Shown here: one piece after another, positions 41,662-58,199 of the stretch
How the letters are laid out: each line of letters starts with the position of its first letter
How positions within the stretch are numbered: position 1 is the first letter of the stretch
DNA from: Cacajao melanocephalus
Lineage: Eukaryota; Chordata; Mammalia; Primates; Pitheciidae
Assembly: GCA_963573385.1 (NCBI GenBank)
Contig: CAUYLG010048221.1
Location: 62,001-126,000 of the forward strand
Length of the DNA: 64,000 nt
Direction: 5' to 3'
Program-made: the position numbers and the translations under genes
The notes under the pieces: model-generated
Told to the model about the DNA's origin: nothing
Databases searched by the model: none
The model's input: the letters and a program-made list of their open reading frames with translations, nothing else

Positions 41662-41734
41662 TGCCTGAACAAGGACTTGAACCCTAGACTCTCAGATTAA
41701 AAGTCTGATGCTCTACCAACTGGGCTATCCAGGC
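41662..41734 (-). tRNA. tRNA-Lys (anticodon TTT)
   Basis: On the - strand, 73 bases fold as tRNA-Lys(UUU). The acceptor stem is GCCTGGA with TTCAGGC. The anticodon loop is CTTTTAA (anticodon at 41699-41701) on a perfect 5-bp stem. The T loop is TTCAAGT on a paired stem that includes G-U pairs. Both internal promoter boxes fit the consensus: box A TAGCCCAGTTGG (41716-41727) and box B GGTTCAAGTCC (41673-41683). A TTTT terminator lies 11-14 bases downstream (41647-41650). Compared with the common tRNA-Lys(TTT) it has about five changes; one gives a C-A mismatch in the D stem, and the discriminator base is A instead of G. It may be a weakly expressed gene or a recent tRNA pseudogene. Confidence 0.9.
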
Positions 41735-44387
<2,653 letters not shown>

Positions 44388-44470
44388 CTAAATCCAGAAG
44401 TTCTGCCAGCCAAGTTGACATATTGCTTTCCAGTCCTCTCCTGTCCCCTTACCAAATTTTAGTATTGCTT

Positions 44471-44767
44471 TTTAATTAATTAATTAAAGAGACAGGGTCT
44501 CACTCTATTGGTCAGGCTGGAGTGTTACAATCACGGCTTATTGCAGCCTCAAACCCTTGGTGTCAAACGATCCTCCCACCTCAACCTCCAGAGTAGCTGG
44601 AACCACAGGTATATGCCACCATGCCTGGTTAATTTTCTTTTTTTTTTTTTTAGAGATGGGGTCTCGCTAAGTTGCCCGAGCTGGTCTCAAACTCTCAGCC
44701 TCAGGTCATCCTCCCACCTCTGCCTCTCAAATTCCTGGGATTACAGGCATGAGTCACTGTGCCCGGC
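44471..44767 (-). mobile_element. Alu SINE (J-like)
   Basis: Reverse, more diverged Alu, starting at ttaattaattaattaa and ending TGTGCCCGGC, with a T-run between its arms. Confidence 0.9.
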
Positions 44768-46379
44768 TTGCCTACAACATTTTAGATGTCAACTTCCTCA
44801 CCCTTTTGTTTAAAATACGGCATCCTCTCCTTTATCTGCCCAACCCAGAAATGCATGGTCATGGATTATGTCAGCCCCGTGAGGGTGAAGAAGGTCTTGC
44901 ACCTGTTGTCGTGATGACCCCATAGCCAATAAATCAAGTGCAATGTAAGTAACATTTGAGCAACTTGAGAAAATGGAACTGAAGTGGGTACATATTGGAG
45001 ACCCTTTGACATCGCTGAATATCCTTTGTAAATAATATCTATCACCCAGCTTAGAGCTATGAGAGCCGCTCAGAGCAAGTATATACAAGTGGAGAAATGA
45101 AGGAAAGAGAAGGGCAGAGGGAAGGAAGTGGAGACTGGTGCTGCGACACGGGAGGTGGCCATGGGAGGTGATACAGCAGTGTCCGTGTTAAGCCAGCGTT
45201 TTCATCTTTGGTACCCTGGCCCCTACTCCCGCAGCCACAGATGGAAGGCAAACCTTGCAAGCCAATGTCTACCTTACCCCTTCCTGGGAACAGTGAGGTC
45301 CTACCCATTCTGACCCCACTGAAATCTACGGGAATTGGTGGAGATCTGCTGTCCAAGCCCAGAAAATGACAGCATGTGTAAGGACCTGCCCTTCGTCTCC
45401 CTTCTTTTGCAGGGCTGACCCTGGCCTCACCCACTCCCTGCTAGAGGGGCACGACCCCTTCCTGCACACATCCAGGCTTTCCAAAGCATCTTGCATTTGG
45501 CCAGAGGTCTCGAGAAGCCTCTCCAGGCTGTGCAGGGCTTTAGCCCAACACTAATTAGTAATGCAATCCCGCAAAGAGTGAAGCTGCCTGCCACCTCCCT
45601 CACTCATAGTGATTTATGTTCAATTTGTACAAATGGAGAAAATGAGATTTCAAATTTCAATGCCATTTCTGCAATGAGGTGATTAAAAGAGAGAGAGGTA
45701 TCGCCTTCCACTGTATAGAATATTGATCCCACTGCTATTTTCCTTTGCAATAACCATTAGCTCAGTATTATTTGCAAACCTCTAATGTGAACCTGGAGAT
45801 GTAATTTACATTTGTGCCTCACTTATTTGCTTTAACAAAACAACACAAAAGCTTTGGGTCTTTCAATCTATCCATATTGTCAATAAAATTAGCAGCTTGA
45901 AGGGAAAAAATTATATTCAAAAACCGTAACTTCCCATTAACTACCGCAAGACACAACTCATTGTTGCAGAAGAGAGAGCGCTTCATAGCTAGATCCTTTC
46001 TTGTTCTTTTCTCGTCCTCTGCCCCCTCTTCCCCCTCCATGGGGTTAGAATTCAATGAACAAACTTGAAAGTGAAACATCCCCTTCTCTGAATGTGGATC
46101 AGCTTAGGGTCTGGGGGCAGGCTGTGCACATCTGAGGCCCGATCCCTCTGAGGGTGACCCTGGAGGAAGAGAACACGTGGGCCCCCACTTCAAGTGTCAG
46201 CACACGCCTGGCCCAGAGGTCCATCGGGCTGCCAGGACCAATGCGTACACATAGACACGTGCTCGGAGCCTCAGAGTGAGAGGCTTCCTCAAGAAAGCGG
46301 GGAGCCAGGGTGGGGACCAAGGGGCTGGAAGAAAAGATGAGAAGGAGGTAATCAAGAAATAAAAGCGTGGGGCCATGCT
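44768..46379. other. Unique sequence, no gene recognised
   Basis: Repeat-poor DNA of balanced composition. Several open frames on both strands (for example the 125-residue frame on - at 45057-45434) look like chance; none resembles a known protein. The part 45.55-46.08 kb is AT-rich and smooth, possibly conserved. Confidence 0.5.
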
Positions 46380-46780
46380 CTGGCAATTCAAATGGCAGTT
46401 CCATCAGCCTCGACTCTGAACAAATAGGCCACGCAGCTCCGCGTTCTCATTTCTTGTCTCTGCAAATCCGTCAGCTGCCTACAACGGCCTACCAGACCCT
46501 GGAAGACGAGAACAAGAAAAAGGGAGAGTCGGGGGCGGGGGAGCTAATGACCCATAATTGCCATGATAGTGGGAGAGAGGCCAGGCAGCTGTTTGACATT
46601 CCTGGTATGTATAGTATGCAAATATCCACAAAGGCTCGACACAGTTTCGCTATTGTGGATCCGGAGGGTAACCAAATTAGCCTTTGGCAGCCATGGTAAT
46701 TGGGAGGTGCTGTTCCCATTAGGAGTCCTGCAAATTATGAAGAAAAATGGACCCAGGGCTTTGTCACAAATAATAATACC
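46380..46780. promoter_or_regulatory. Candidate conserved enhancer
   Basis: A repeat-free stretch dense in homeodomain-type and other developmental motifs: gctaatgacccataattgcc (46541-46560), an exact octamer ATGCAAAT (46616-46623) followed by a TCF/SOX-like ACAAAGG, a SOX-type CTATTGT near 46650, and TAATT cores at 46675 and 46697. This is the look of vertebrate conserved non-coding elements. I cannot see conservation from one sequence, so the call is an inference. A target gene is not in the window. Confidence 0.35.
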
Positions 46781-48417
46781 AAGAAGAAAAGAGCAGGCGG
46801 CTGTCTTTTCTTTTCTTCCCCCCATCCCCGTTCCCCACCCTCCGCCTTTATTTTTTTTTTTTAATTTCTGCGTTGTGTTGTTAATACCTCTCCATTTAGT
46901 AATAAGAAAACAGTCTGAAATCCCCCACTAGACAGCGCAAGGACTTGATTGCAAGAATGTCAAGTTTGCAGGGGGGTCCAGGGGGACGAGCTGCTTTCTG
47001 TGGCCTGAACCCGGAGGCTGCAGGTAGGAAAGGTGTAGTCGGGCAGCAGCAAATACTTCCCGCCCAGAGTCCTGTGTGAAGAGAGAAGCCTAAAAACCTA
47101 TGTCACGAAAATGCACTTTCCACAAAGCATCCTCTACATATTGTAAGGATCCAGAGAACATCTCCTCCTGGAGCATAGCTGGGCTTTATCCTCCATCTCA
47201 CCCCCAGAGAGTCTAAAGTTCTCACTTGATTGAGGTTCTCATCTCTTAACAATTCAGACATGGGCTTGAAAAAGCTCCAGTCACGATGCATTAAGCACCG
47301 AACCCATGCCGAAAAGGTCTGAAGACTTTCGCCCTTGGCATTCCCTGGAGATGGCCTAATTCCATGCCCCTGGAAACTGGGTGCCTGGTGACCAGATGGG
47401 CCACCGAAATATCAGATGACGTTAGGATGAGCTCAGCCCTTTGTGGGGCATGAGTAAATGAGGGGGAATGGTCAGTTTAGGGCCAAGTTTGTCCCAGATG
47501 AGAGGCATGGTATCACCAGGGTGGCAGAGAACTGGGATGCAAAAGCTACAGCGTGTACCCATGTGAGGAGCAAAGGACCAATACTTCCCAAAGCGTCCCT
47601 CCTTTAAAACAACCAACTTCCCATCTCCCATGTTTTAGTGTCTGTTTGTTCTGCCAGAGGAACGAACACCTTCAATGAGAAAGGGCTCTCTGGAAATACG
47701 ATGTCTTTCATCTGCGTTCCTCCAGTTACATAGGAACACGTCATGCATTGCTCCACACTTTATTTTTATGTTGTATTTCATACAAATGTACAATGTTAAA
47801 ACACAGAAAGGAACAGAAGTCTACTTGGAGAACTGGAAGGATACTGCCACATACTTGCCTTTAGAGCCAGATAGCATTTCCCACAAGGAAAAAAAAAAAA
47901 TGGAATTTTCATAAGGTTTGAAGTATCCTCAGAGTCACGACTATAAAAGGATCCGGCCAATTTTGTCCTCCAAAGGGTAAAGAAAGAACTAATGGCTAGT
48001 TGCAGCATTTGGGAAATTAACAAAAGTAGGAGGAACACTGAAAATAGATCAGGTTGTAGCAAACTCAAATAAGAGGGTTGAAAAATGAGTAAGAGGAAAT
48101 GACAGCTTGCTTCCACAACGTTGGTGCAGATGGGACCAGTGGGTGACCTCAGGGATGGAGTGAGTAGGAAACCAGTCAGCCACGATACCAGTTTCTTTCC
48201 TTTGCATAATGTCCAAATCCCATTTTGGTAGACAAGGGTATTACTGGCCTCCACTCCTTGCTAGTTTTAAGTGAAGAACATTCAACTGTTTAGGTACAAT
48301 CCAGGTTTCAAGTCTCTTTGAAGGTAAACTTGAGAGTGGGAAAAACAAACAATCAAACAAACAAACAAAAACCTTTCTAGCATTTACAATGATTTTTCTT
48401 AAGAAAAAAATATTCTA
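46781..48417. other. Unique sequence, no gene recognised
   Basis: A polypyrimidine stretch lies at about 46801-46863. The rest has no repeat or exon that I can name. The 152-residue open frame on - (47796-48254) is Leu-rich and has no recognised homologue. A (CAAA)n-like run lies at 48344-48371. Confidence 0.5.
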
Positions 48418-48762
<345 letters not shown>

Positions 48763-48839
48763 TTAGGTTTTTGTTCTAGGTTCACCCCTTGACACACTGA
48801 CAAGGCCTGCAGTGTTTAGTATCCTGCTGAACTTCTCTC

Positions 48840-49280
48840 TCTCCTTCTCAAAGTTCCAGCCACACTATGTGTCCTTCTGTGTGTTGACCCCAACATGCTT
48901 TTTCTCATCTCTTCTTTTCACACAAGCTACTCCCTCAGCCCAATGGACATCCCTATGTACTGCCTTACCATGTGACACAGGTATGCATACATCCCTCGGG
49001 CTGGCTCATCGGCATCCTCTTCCTCAGGTCACTGCTTAGATACTGCTTCTCCCAGGCAGTCTTCCAGCCTTCTCTGACTTCCTGAGTCTGGGTGAAAAGC
49101 CCTCCTACCATCTGCTATCAAGTGCCTAGTGCCAGAACTTATTACAGAGTGTTCTGCCCAATCACTTTTCCAAGGCCGTGAGCAACAGGTGAGCAGGGAC
49201 CACCTCTCTCCTTCATCAATGTGTCTCAAGTTCCTAGCCCGGGGCCTGGCATATAGCAGTTGAGCCATAAACATATGCTG
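48840..49280 (+). repeat. L2 LINE remnant
   Basis: The phrases cttctcccaggcagtcttccagccttctctgac, aaagccctcctaccatctg, gtgagcaacaggtgagcag and ggcctggcatatagcagttg follow the conserved 3' end of L2. Confidence 0.6.
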
Positions 49281-49403
49281 ACTGAATGCCATCTGATTAT
49301 TCAAAGCTTAATTGAAGGCCTAAAGTATTGAGTCAGAATAGGATCTGGGGAGAGGATTCACACTGACATCCTAGAACTAAATCAAATGGAAACACTTCAG
49401 CTA

Positions 49404-49722
49404 TGACGGGAAATATCCTCCCCATTTACATAGGGCATATGCTGAGTAAATGACTTTGTAACTCTACTTCATTCTCTTCATTTACATAGGGCGTACACCA
49501 AGTAACAAATGGAAACCTCTAGATGGTATTGAAACCCCAGAAAATTCTGTAACGGGACTCTTGAACCCCTGCGCTCAGGCCCACTCCCACCCTGTGGGGT
49601 GTACTTTCATTTTCGATTAATCTCTGCTTTGTTGCTTCATCCTTTCCTTGCTTTGTTTGTGCGTTTTGTTCAATTCTTTGTTCGAGATGCCAAGAGCCTG
49701 GACACCCTCCACTGGTAACAGT
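49404..49722 (+). mobile_element. Solitary ERV1-type LTR
   Basis: Typical retroviral LTR layout: two repeats of ccatttacatagggc- type sequence, a U3 ending in gtattgaaaccccagaaaa, a polyadenylation-like tcgattaatctctgc, and the end ctggacaccctccactggtaaca. No viral genes flank it. The family is not settled; it looks like a class I (gammaretrovirus-like) LTR. Confidence 0.6.
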
Positions 49723-50627
49723 ATCACTTGATGACAATTCTCTAACACTCGGATTTCGCATTGGGGAATTCTACTTTTGAGGAATACCTATCAATTCCAG
49801 AATCCCAGAAAGTGCCCAACATAAAGGTCGTCCCGCATGGATTCCAAACACCAGAATTAACTGGATTGTGCTTATTTACATCATGGATTTTACGACGCAG
49901 TTTTTATTCTAGCCCAGGACTTTCCTTGTTTCCTGCTAAATCTAGGGTCTCTCTTACTCATTATTTTTTCTCTTCAGGAATGAAGTTTGCATTTATCTGC
50001 AAACGTTGCGAAGAATACATCGTTCAGTGTGCTGTGGTCCACTCTGCACTTCAGGATCTCAGGCTGCACCCATAACATGGAGCAAGCCCACTTCAACTCT
50101 TGCAAGAAATTCACAACACTGAGGCAAATTCTTTCCTCTGTAAGGCCAAGGCAATTTGGGCTACTGAGCATTTATATCTTAGGTATGTATGTGTTATGGC
50201 ATAAAACTTCGTTGGAAAAATAAGGCTTATAAACGGACAGCAATAGCAGAATTAAAATGATGGGAAAAGGTACGAGAGATTGGAGTTGGGTAGAAGAATA
50301 GTGTTCCTTATGCTGACACAGCTTGCTAGTTACAAACAGCAAGGGGTTTTTGACCTGGAGGAAATAGCAAGAGACTATCAATAGGGGCAGTGCTAGAGCA
50401 GAGGATTCCTGAGCCGAGGTTCATCAAAAAATAAGCTTGGATAAGGACCACATAGGTGAGAGACTCTAATAACAAATTAAAGAGCTTAGTTAATGGTGGG
50501 CAGCTTGAGTGTGGCACTGCAGGGTCCAGTTACTCAAATGTCTTCTGAACCCCTCCCAGAGGGACTCCTATTAAGATCTGTTATAGCAAAGCTTCAATAA
50601 ATCACATCTTTCTGTATCCATGTGATT
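49723..50627. other. Unique sequence, no gene recognised
   Basis: Open frames up to 104 residues overlap on both strands (for example + at 49761-50075), none with recognised homology. The part 50.25-50.58 kb may be a decayed LTR or MER piece. Confidence 0.4.
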
Positions 50628-50654
50628 TTTTTTTTTTTTGAGACAGGGTCTTGC

Positions 50655-50895
50655 TCCTTGAAGATGAGAACCCACATGGAAAGAGAGGTCCACCTGTCAT
50701 TGCTGACTCTCCTGAGGTCCCAGACGTCTAAGCAAGCCCAGCCAACATGATGTGGAGCAGAAATGCACCCACCTAGCTTTGTGCAGCCCAAATGGTCAAC
50801 CTCCAGAGTAGTGAGCAACTCTATCATTTTTGTTTTAAGCATCTAATTTGGGGGGTGATTTATTTACTTGGCAATAAATAACTGGTACAAGGTCC
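50655..50895 (+). mobile_element. MLT1-type LTR end
   Basis: The ending catttttgttttaagcatctaatttgg then gcaataaataactggtacaa is the classical MLT1 LTR 3' end. A short Alu-like T-run with gagacagggtcttgctcc lies just before it (50627-50657). Confidence 0.55.
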
Positions 50896-50928
50896 TCACA
50901 AGAGGAGCCTCAAAGAATTTGAGAGAGG

Positions 50929-52094
<1,166 letters not shown>

Positions 52095-52204
52095 TTCTTT
52101 TCTATTTTCATCACCCCATTGCTATTGAAGTTGATGTCCAATAGATGCCCAGTTGTTATGATGCCAAGACAAACTGGAGACGAAGAGCGTTTGTTCTAGA
52201 AAGA

Positions 52205-52390
52205 ACCAAATGCCAGTTTAACCACCCACTATTTAGTGATCCTGGGAAATTTATTTAACCTTAGTTTTCTTTACCTGTAAAATGGAACTAATAATAGTTC
52301 CTATCTCATACGGTTGTTATGAAGATTAAATGAAATTATACAAAGTGTTTAGCATAGTATCAGATACACAGCAAACTCTTAAAGGTACTA
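52205..52390 (-). repeat. MIR SINE
   Basis: Reverse MIR with the clear core: accttagttttctttacctg, aaaatggaactaataatag, ggttgttatgaagattaaatg. This is the complement-type phrasing of the MIRb core. Confidence 0.75.
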
Positions 52391-53773
52391 CGACTATTTT
52401 TGATAGCTATTTAGAACTCCAGATTCTCTGAGAAATTCATTTGGATTATCAAGAAAAATTTCATCTTGAATAACATCAGTACTTTCTCTGATACCTAAAA
52501 TACATCAATTAGGGAAAATGCCCTCTTGATCCCAGCATTTGAATCAGAGAGGGAGAGAATATAATTCTATACCTTCCTTATGTTTGGCATTCTAATGTAT
52601 TCCTGATGAAAAGCTTGACGTACATTCAACTGTAGCAGATCTTTATTTTTATACCATCTGGCTAGCAAGTTCTCATTAAGATATGATTTAAGAACTAAAA
52701 GTTCATTAAAAAGATCATTTCATGACAAAGTGAGATGAGCAACGTAGAAATGATTCCATAGCTTCTCTAGATTATTCCATTTAGGGCTTTTTTTCCAACT
52801 GAATCCAGCATAATTCATAGAAGCACTAAGATTTGCCTTTCAAAGGTCTGGAATAATTCAGCAATTAACTTCATATCCCCTTGTTACCTGATACATTAGA
52901 GCCAAACTGCAACAAATACCAATGCTAGCAATTCTTTTTCCTACAACTTGCTTACTTTAAGCCACATTATCTTGGAAATGTTTCTTCTTAAATTCAATTC
53001 TAAGAAAAAATATTCACAAATAATTTAGTTCAAAATAATCTCCCCTTATTTTTTTAAAGAGTAGAATTATGCAGGAAATAAAACTCAGTAACATCACCTT
53101 ATTAAAAGAAACAAAGTTCTGACTCAGAATGCTTAAAACAATTTTTCTCTGGTAGTTTTTTTTTTTCTGACAATAAAACAAAGCTCATAGTAATTGTAAC
53201 AACATTAGCATCCTTGGAAGAGTGGAGATTAGTCACTGAAGTCTTGCGTTCTACAATGTCAAAATTCATCTGAACTGCACTTCAATAAAATCACAAAATG
53301 ATAACAGTGTCTCCATTCATGCTATATAAATATGAAAAACATCATATCAAGTGGAATAACATGAGATGTGCCATTTATATAATTGTTACAAATTTCTGTT
53401 GTACAACCAATTTCTACAAAATTCCATTGCAGCTATTCAAATACTTGTGGAAGAGTATCTTAAAACCTTTCCATTTCACGCCTTAAAGTTAACTTAATAG
53501 AAATACTATCAGTAGATACACTGACAGTTTTATCAAGAACTCCGCTGCAGCTCAGAACGGAGACATAACATCAGTTGCTTCATCTACTAAGATATCCAGT
53601 TCAAGAATCATCACGTTAACTCCGGTACTTCCACTAACACATTGCCAAAGATGGGAAGCTTTCCATAGTTTTTGCAAGGCAGGTTTGTGAAGTTCTGCCC
53701 AATTCCTACTGAAAACATTTTAATGACATAAAGATATTTTCTCATTGTTCACACTACTGAAAAATTTATTTAG
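52391..53773. other. AT-rich unique sequence
   Basis: No repeat or exon that I can name. Read on the - strand it has the texture of a long 3' UTR, with coding-like sequence around 53.53-53.70 kb, so a retrocopy of a host mRNA is possible, but I recognise no gene. Confidence 0.35.
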
Positions 53774-54052
53774 GGGCCGGGTGTGGTGGCTTATGCCTGT
53801 AATCCCAGCACTTTGGGAGGCTGAGGTGGACAGATCATGAGGTCAAGAGATTGAGACCATGCTGGCCAACATGGTGAAACCCCGTGTCTACTAAAAACGT
53901 TTTAAAAATTAGGGCTTGGTGGTGCATGCCTGTAATCCCAGCTACTTGGGAGGCTGAGGCATGAGAATTGCTTGAACCTGGCAGTCAGAGGTTGCAGTGA
54001 GCCAAGATTGTGTCACTGCAGTCCAGCTTGGTGACAGTGTGAATCCGTCAAG
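53774..54052 (+). mobile_element. Alu SINE
   Basis: Forward Alu with a small deletion before its second arm. Confidence 0.92.
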
Positions 54053-54100
54053 AAAGAAAGAAAAAAGGAAAGGAAGGAAGGGAGGGAGGGAGGGAGGGAA
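54049..54100 (+). repeat. Purine microsatellite (GAAA/GGAA/GGGA)n
   Basis: The Alu tail has evolved into aagaaagaaag, then ggaaggaa, then several gggaggga units. Confidence 0.9.
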
Positions 54101-54248
54101 AAATTTATTTTGGTTTAAGCTATGTGGAAATTAGTTTCAAGGCAGACCTGATACATCTGAAATCAAAACTGATTTGCTATGTTATGTAACTCCACCTTTC
54201 ACTGATGTAACACCATTTAACAAATCCCTTTGTGTTAAAACATTAAAA

Positions 54249-54555
54249 TGGTGGGCATAGTGGCTCATGCTTATAATCCTAGAACTTTGGGAGGTCGAGG
54301 TAGGCAGATAGCGTGAACCCAGGAGTCTGAGATCAGCCTGAAAAACATGGAAACCACCCCCAATCTCTACAAAAAATACAAAAATTAGCCAAATGTGGTG
54401 GCATGTGCCTATAGTCCCAGCTACTCAGGAGGCTGAGGTAGGAGGATCACTTGAACCCAGGAGGTCAAGGTTGCAGTGAGCTCTGATGATGCCATTGCAT
54501 TCCAGCCTGGATGACAGAACAAGACCCTGTCTCACAAAAAATAAATAAAATAAAA
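54249..54555 (+). mobile_element. Alu SINE (old)
   Basis: Forward diverged Alu with an AAATAAATAAAATAAAAC tail. Confidence 0.92.
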
Positions 54556-54794
54556 CACCACCTCTCCAATGAAACTAAGACACTGCAAAGGTGAAAGCTA
54601 ACTGATATTTCTTTGAATGAATATAAAATATAATGTCAGATTCCTCCCGTGACTAATATTTATCTCATTACTCTGTTGGGCGCAGTTTTTATATGTAGTT
54701 GTCATGTTTCTATAAAGTGGATATATCTTTGACAAAATGTCATCGAAATATTATTGCTCACCCTGCTTTTTACACGAATAAGATTTCTATTAGT

Positions 54795-55130
54795 CAGGAT
54801 AAAGTTAAGCTCTGCTGTGGTAACAAACAAACCCTAAATCTCAGTGGCTTGACATATCACATCCACACAAAACTGACATGGCTTAGGAAGTCCTCCTTCC
54901 TCTTGAAGCTGAGTCATCTGGAATATGGCTTTGGCTGTTATTGTGTCAGGGGCAGAGAGATGGAAAAGGATCTGGCTTTTACCTGCTTCAGCCCAGAGGT
55001 GACACATGTCACTTTCTCTCTCCCAACCTGTTAACTGGAATTGGTCACATGGCTTCAACTCAGCTGCAAAGATGCTGCAGAAATATCCCAGAGCACGCAG
55101 ATAGCTGGAAAACACCAACTGTCTGCCACA
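54795..55130 (-). repeat. Ancient LTR or MER-type repeat
   Basis: The phrases ctctgctgtggtaacaaacaaaccctaaatctcagtggc and gaggtgacacatgtcact ... ggtcacatggc match an old mammalian interspersed repeat, probably an LTR. Subfamily and orientation are uncertain. The 126-residue open frame on - (54834-55214) lies in it and is not a gene. Confidence 0.5.
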
Positions 55131-55396
55131 GGCATTAAAATAAATATAATGAAGCAATTTTGAACATGCTTCAAAAGATTTCAAACTACAGACATGTGAC
55201 TTAGGCCAAACCATTCAGAAATCTGTGGCATCCTCACCACTTCATAGCAGACTCAATTTTCACTATTTGTGTGATTACATGGGTAGCACTGAGTCCTATC
55301 AGCTGAAAAAGTGACACAGGTGTACACACTGTGTATAATAGGTATGCTTATAGATAGTGATATGGACTAAAATGAAACCAGTTTGGTCTAACTCAT

Positions 55397-55612
55397 TGCT
55401 TGTCAACTGGGACAAAATTGCACTTGGCAGCATAGAGAGACATTTTTGATTATCACAGCTGGAAGCAGGGGGTGGGGGTGCCACTGACATCTAGTAGGTA
55501 AAGGCCAGGGATGCTGCTAAACATCTTACATGCACAAATCAGACACCCATCCCAACTGTGAATCATCTGGTCCAAATTGTCAATGCTGCTGAAGCTAAGA
55601 AACTCTGGTCTA
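55397..55612 (+). mobile_element. MER20 DNA transposon (hAT)
   Basis: Nearly full-length MER20: cattgcttgtcaactggg, gagacatttttgattatcac, gccactgacatctagtaggt, gggatgctgctaaacatc and the end aagaaactctgg all follow the consensus as I know it. Confidence 0.85.
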
Positions 55613-57601
55613 CCAGATGATCCAGGAAATGGTATCTGCCCATCATGCCCAATGAGTGCTTTTGAACGAGGCAGCCAGAAGCAATTGCTTCCTTTCAGCT
55701 GTGTATTCTTGCTTCCTTGGTCCCTTCATTGATGGTTCCCAAATCTGTATACCCAAATGCCACATATGCAGCTGCTTATCCGTTACATTTATTGAGATGT
55801 CCAACCATCTCCTTACATGAAATGTGTGCAAAATGAAATTCATGGCCATCTCCTGCCTCTGACTCCAACTTCCTACCTTCTCTAATGCCCTTGGCCTTCC
55901 ACCCTTTCAATCACCCAAGCTGGAAATCAAACCAGCCACTCCTGACGCTTCCCACTTCACAGCTAAACACATCACTCGATCCTGTAGATTTTTAGCTTCC
56001 ACAAGACTCCGGACCCCAATACCCCTCTCTATCTCTTTTTTTTCCTCTTGTAGGGGTGTGTTGACTGGAATCTACGTAAAATAATAATGTGTTTACTGCC
56101 ATTCCCCTAGGAAGTATCCCTAACGCCACTCCCTCTCCACCCTGATCTAACTTCCACATTGCCACCAGAGAAGCTGCATGGTAGTGTAGAAATAGTGGAC
56201 GATCTAGAATCAATAGAGCCAAATTTCAAACCCACGTCTTCCTCCATAACACGTGGGATGCACCTTAACTTATTGAAACCACAAATGTAAAACGGGACTA
56301 AAGCCTCCCCCTTATAAAGTGGTCGTGAAGGTTAAATGATATCCCGTATAGAAATCCTCCAGCATACTCCTGGCACACATGGGTGCTCAATACGTTTCAC
56401 TTTATTTATCATTGTTATTATTATATCGCTTCTAAAGTCACCCTTGGCATTAAACAACTCCAGTTTGTAAGGATGAAGTTTTCACTGCCAAATGTCTTAA
56501 GCCTTCAATAATCTGTTCCCAGAGGACTGTTGTGAGACTGTAAATTCTAGTTGGTGACCAACCATGACTGTATTATTTCTCACTGTCACCACTGTGCCTC
56601 GAGTACAGAGTAGATGCTCAATAAATAAATAAATGTTAATCAGCTGAATAAAGTATTATATATATTTTGTATTTACTACATATAACACATATATAACATA
56701 TATTGTCATAAAATAAATAGAAGTATTTTGGTCTATGTATAAGCTGCAATTATTCTTTCAATTTTTAAGGGCTTCCCATTCTAATACAATCCTTTCCAAA
56801 GTCCGCCCATATCCACCTCTCTCTTTAATTAACGCCTCCTCTCTGTTCTTTCAGTCTTTCTTGTGTCACCGATTTTTTGCAGCTGATCTGGTCTGCTTCC
56901 AATAGACTATGCATCCCTTTCTCGCCAGGAACCTATCTGGTTCCCCTTTATCAATATTTCCCTTACTCCAATACACACACGTATATGCACACAGATTCAT
57001 GCACATCAGATGAACTGACAGATTTTTCTAGTTCTTTTTTCCAGAAACTTCCATGGCTACACACCCAACCAATTCCTTCACTTGTGCATCCAGGCTTCTG
57101 AGTTCTATCACATAATACACTGAACTAAAGCTTCGTGTCACAGAAAAACAGCATTCCCATTCCCAAGTGGACTGGAGGAAAACAAATGTTTATAATCCAA
57201 ACGAGTGAGATGAAGTAAACTCAGTAACGGCTGGACTGGGTCAGAAATGAATGGCTGCTTGCAACATGGGCAGGGCCGGGCTGGCCCACTGCACCTGGGA
57301 AGGACAGGCTCGCGTGGTGCTTGGGTCCAGCCACACAGCAGAGCAGTCCTGAGCTCCCAGGGTCAACCTGTTCATTCCTTCCAAGGCCTTTCCCTGGACC
57401 TACTCAGGTAATTTCCTAGCTATTGAGAAGACAATGAACTGAAAAACCATTGTTCCTGAGTGTGGCAGCCTCCTGTGCAGGCACATGCACACGTGGTTGA
57501 CCAAAAGCCAAGGCTTTTGGGATCTGAGTTCTCCATCTCCCATGTCATCTGACACTCTGTCCCCAGACCTCAGAGCTGCTAGAATGCAGGATAAAAAGCC
57601 A
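55613..57601. other. Gene-poor sequence with MIR/L2 relics
   Basis: About 56.18-56.40 kb has reverse MIR phrasing, and about 56.56-56.64 kb an L2/MIR tail with (AATA)n. An AT-rich run lies at 56655-56715 and CA-rich runs near 56970. The rest is unassigned. No exon was recognised. Confidence 0.45.
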
Positions 57602-57862
<261 letters not shown>

Positions 57863-58199
57863 CCAAATTAAAAGTTGTATCAAGCGTACCCTAAAGTGAA
57901 GCAGCCATGTGGCTTTTGAAATGGCCTCGCTTCCTGCCCAGAGTGGCGTATTTCTTTCCACCTTCTTGAAATCTCCAGACTGGCCCTGCCTAGGTCTGCT
58001 TGCCTTCCTCCCAGGTCTCCCCCAGGGCCTCTTGAAGCTGGCAGCCAAAGAGTCGCTTCCCGGTAGGTGCAGTTGGCACAACTGCAAGTGTACTTAAACT
58101 TTGTGTCTGATCAAGTTATGTGTATTGGATCTGAAACCAGTTAGTCAATTCGTTCAGGTCCCTAAGTGGCGATTTGTGGTAATGTCTACATCAATACGG

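Noticed and set aside
46367..46931. Overlapping frames of 110 and 122 residues on +
   Set aside because: They share the candidate enhancer block, where low stop density on several frames and both strands argues against coding.
47796..48254. 152-residue Leu-rich open frame on -
   Set aside because: No homologue recognised and no promoter, splice or poly(A) context; probably chance.
54834..55214. 126-residue open frame on -
   Set aside because: It falls in an ancient interspersed repeat.
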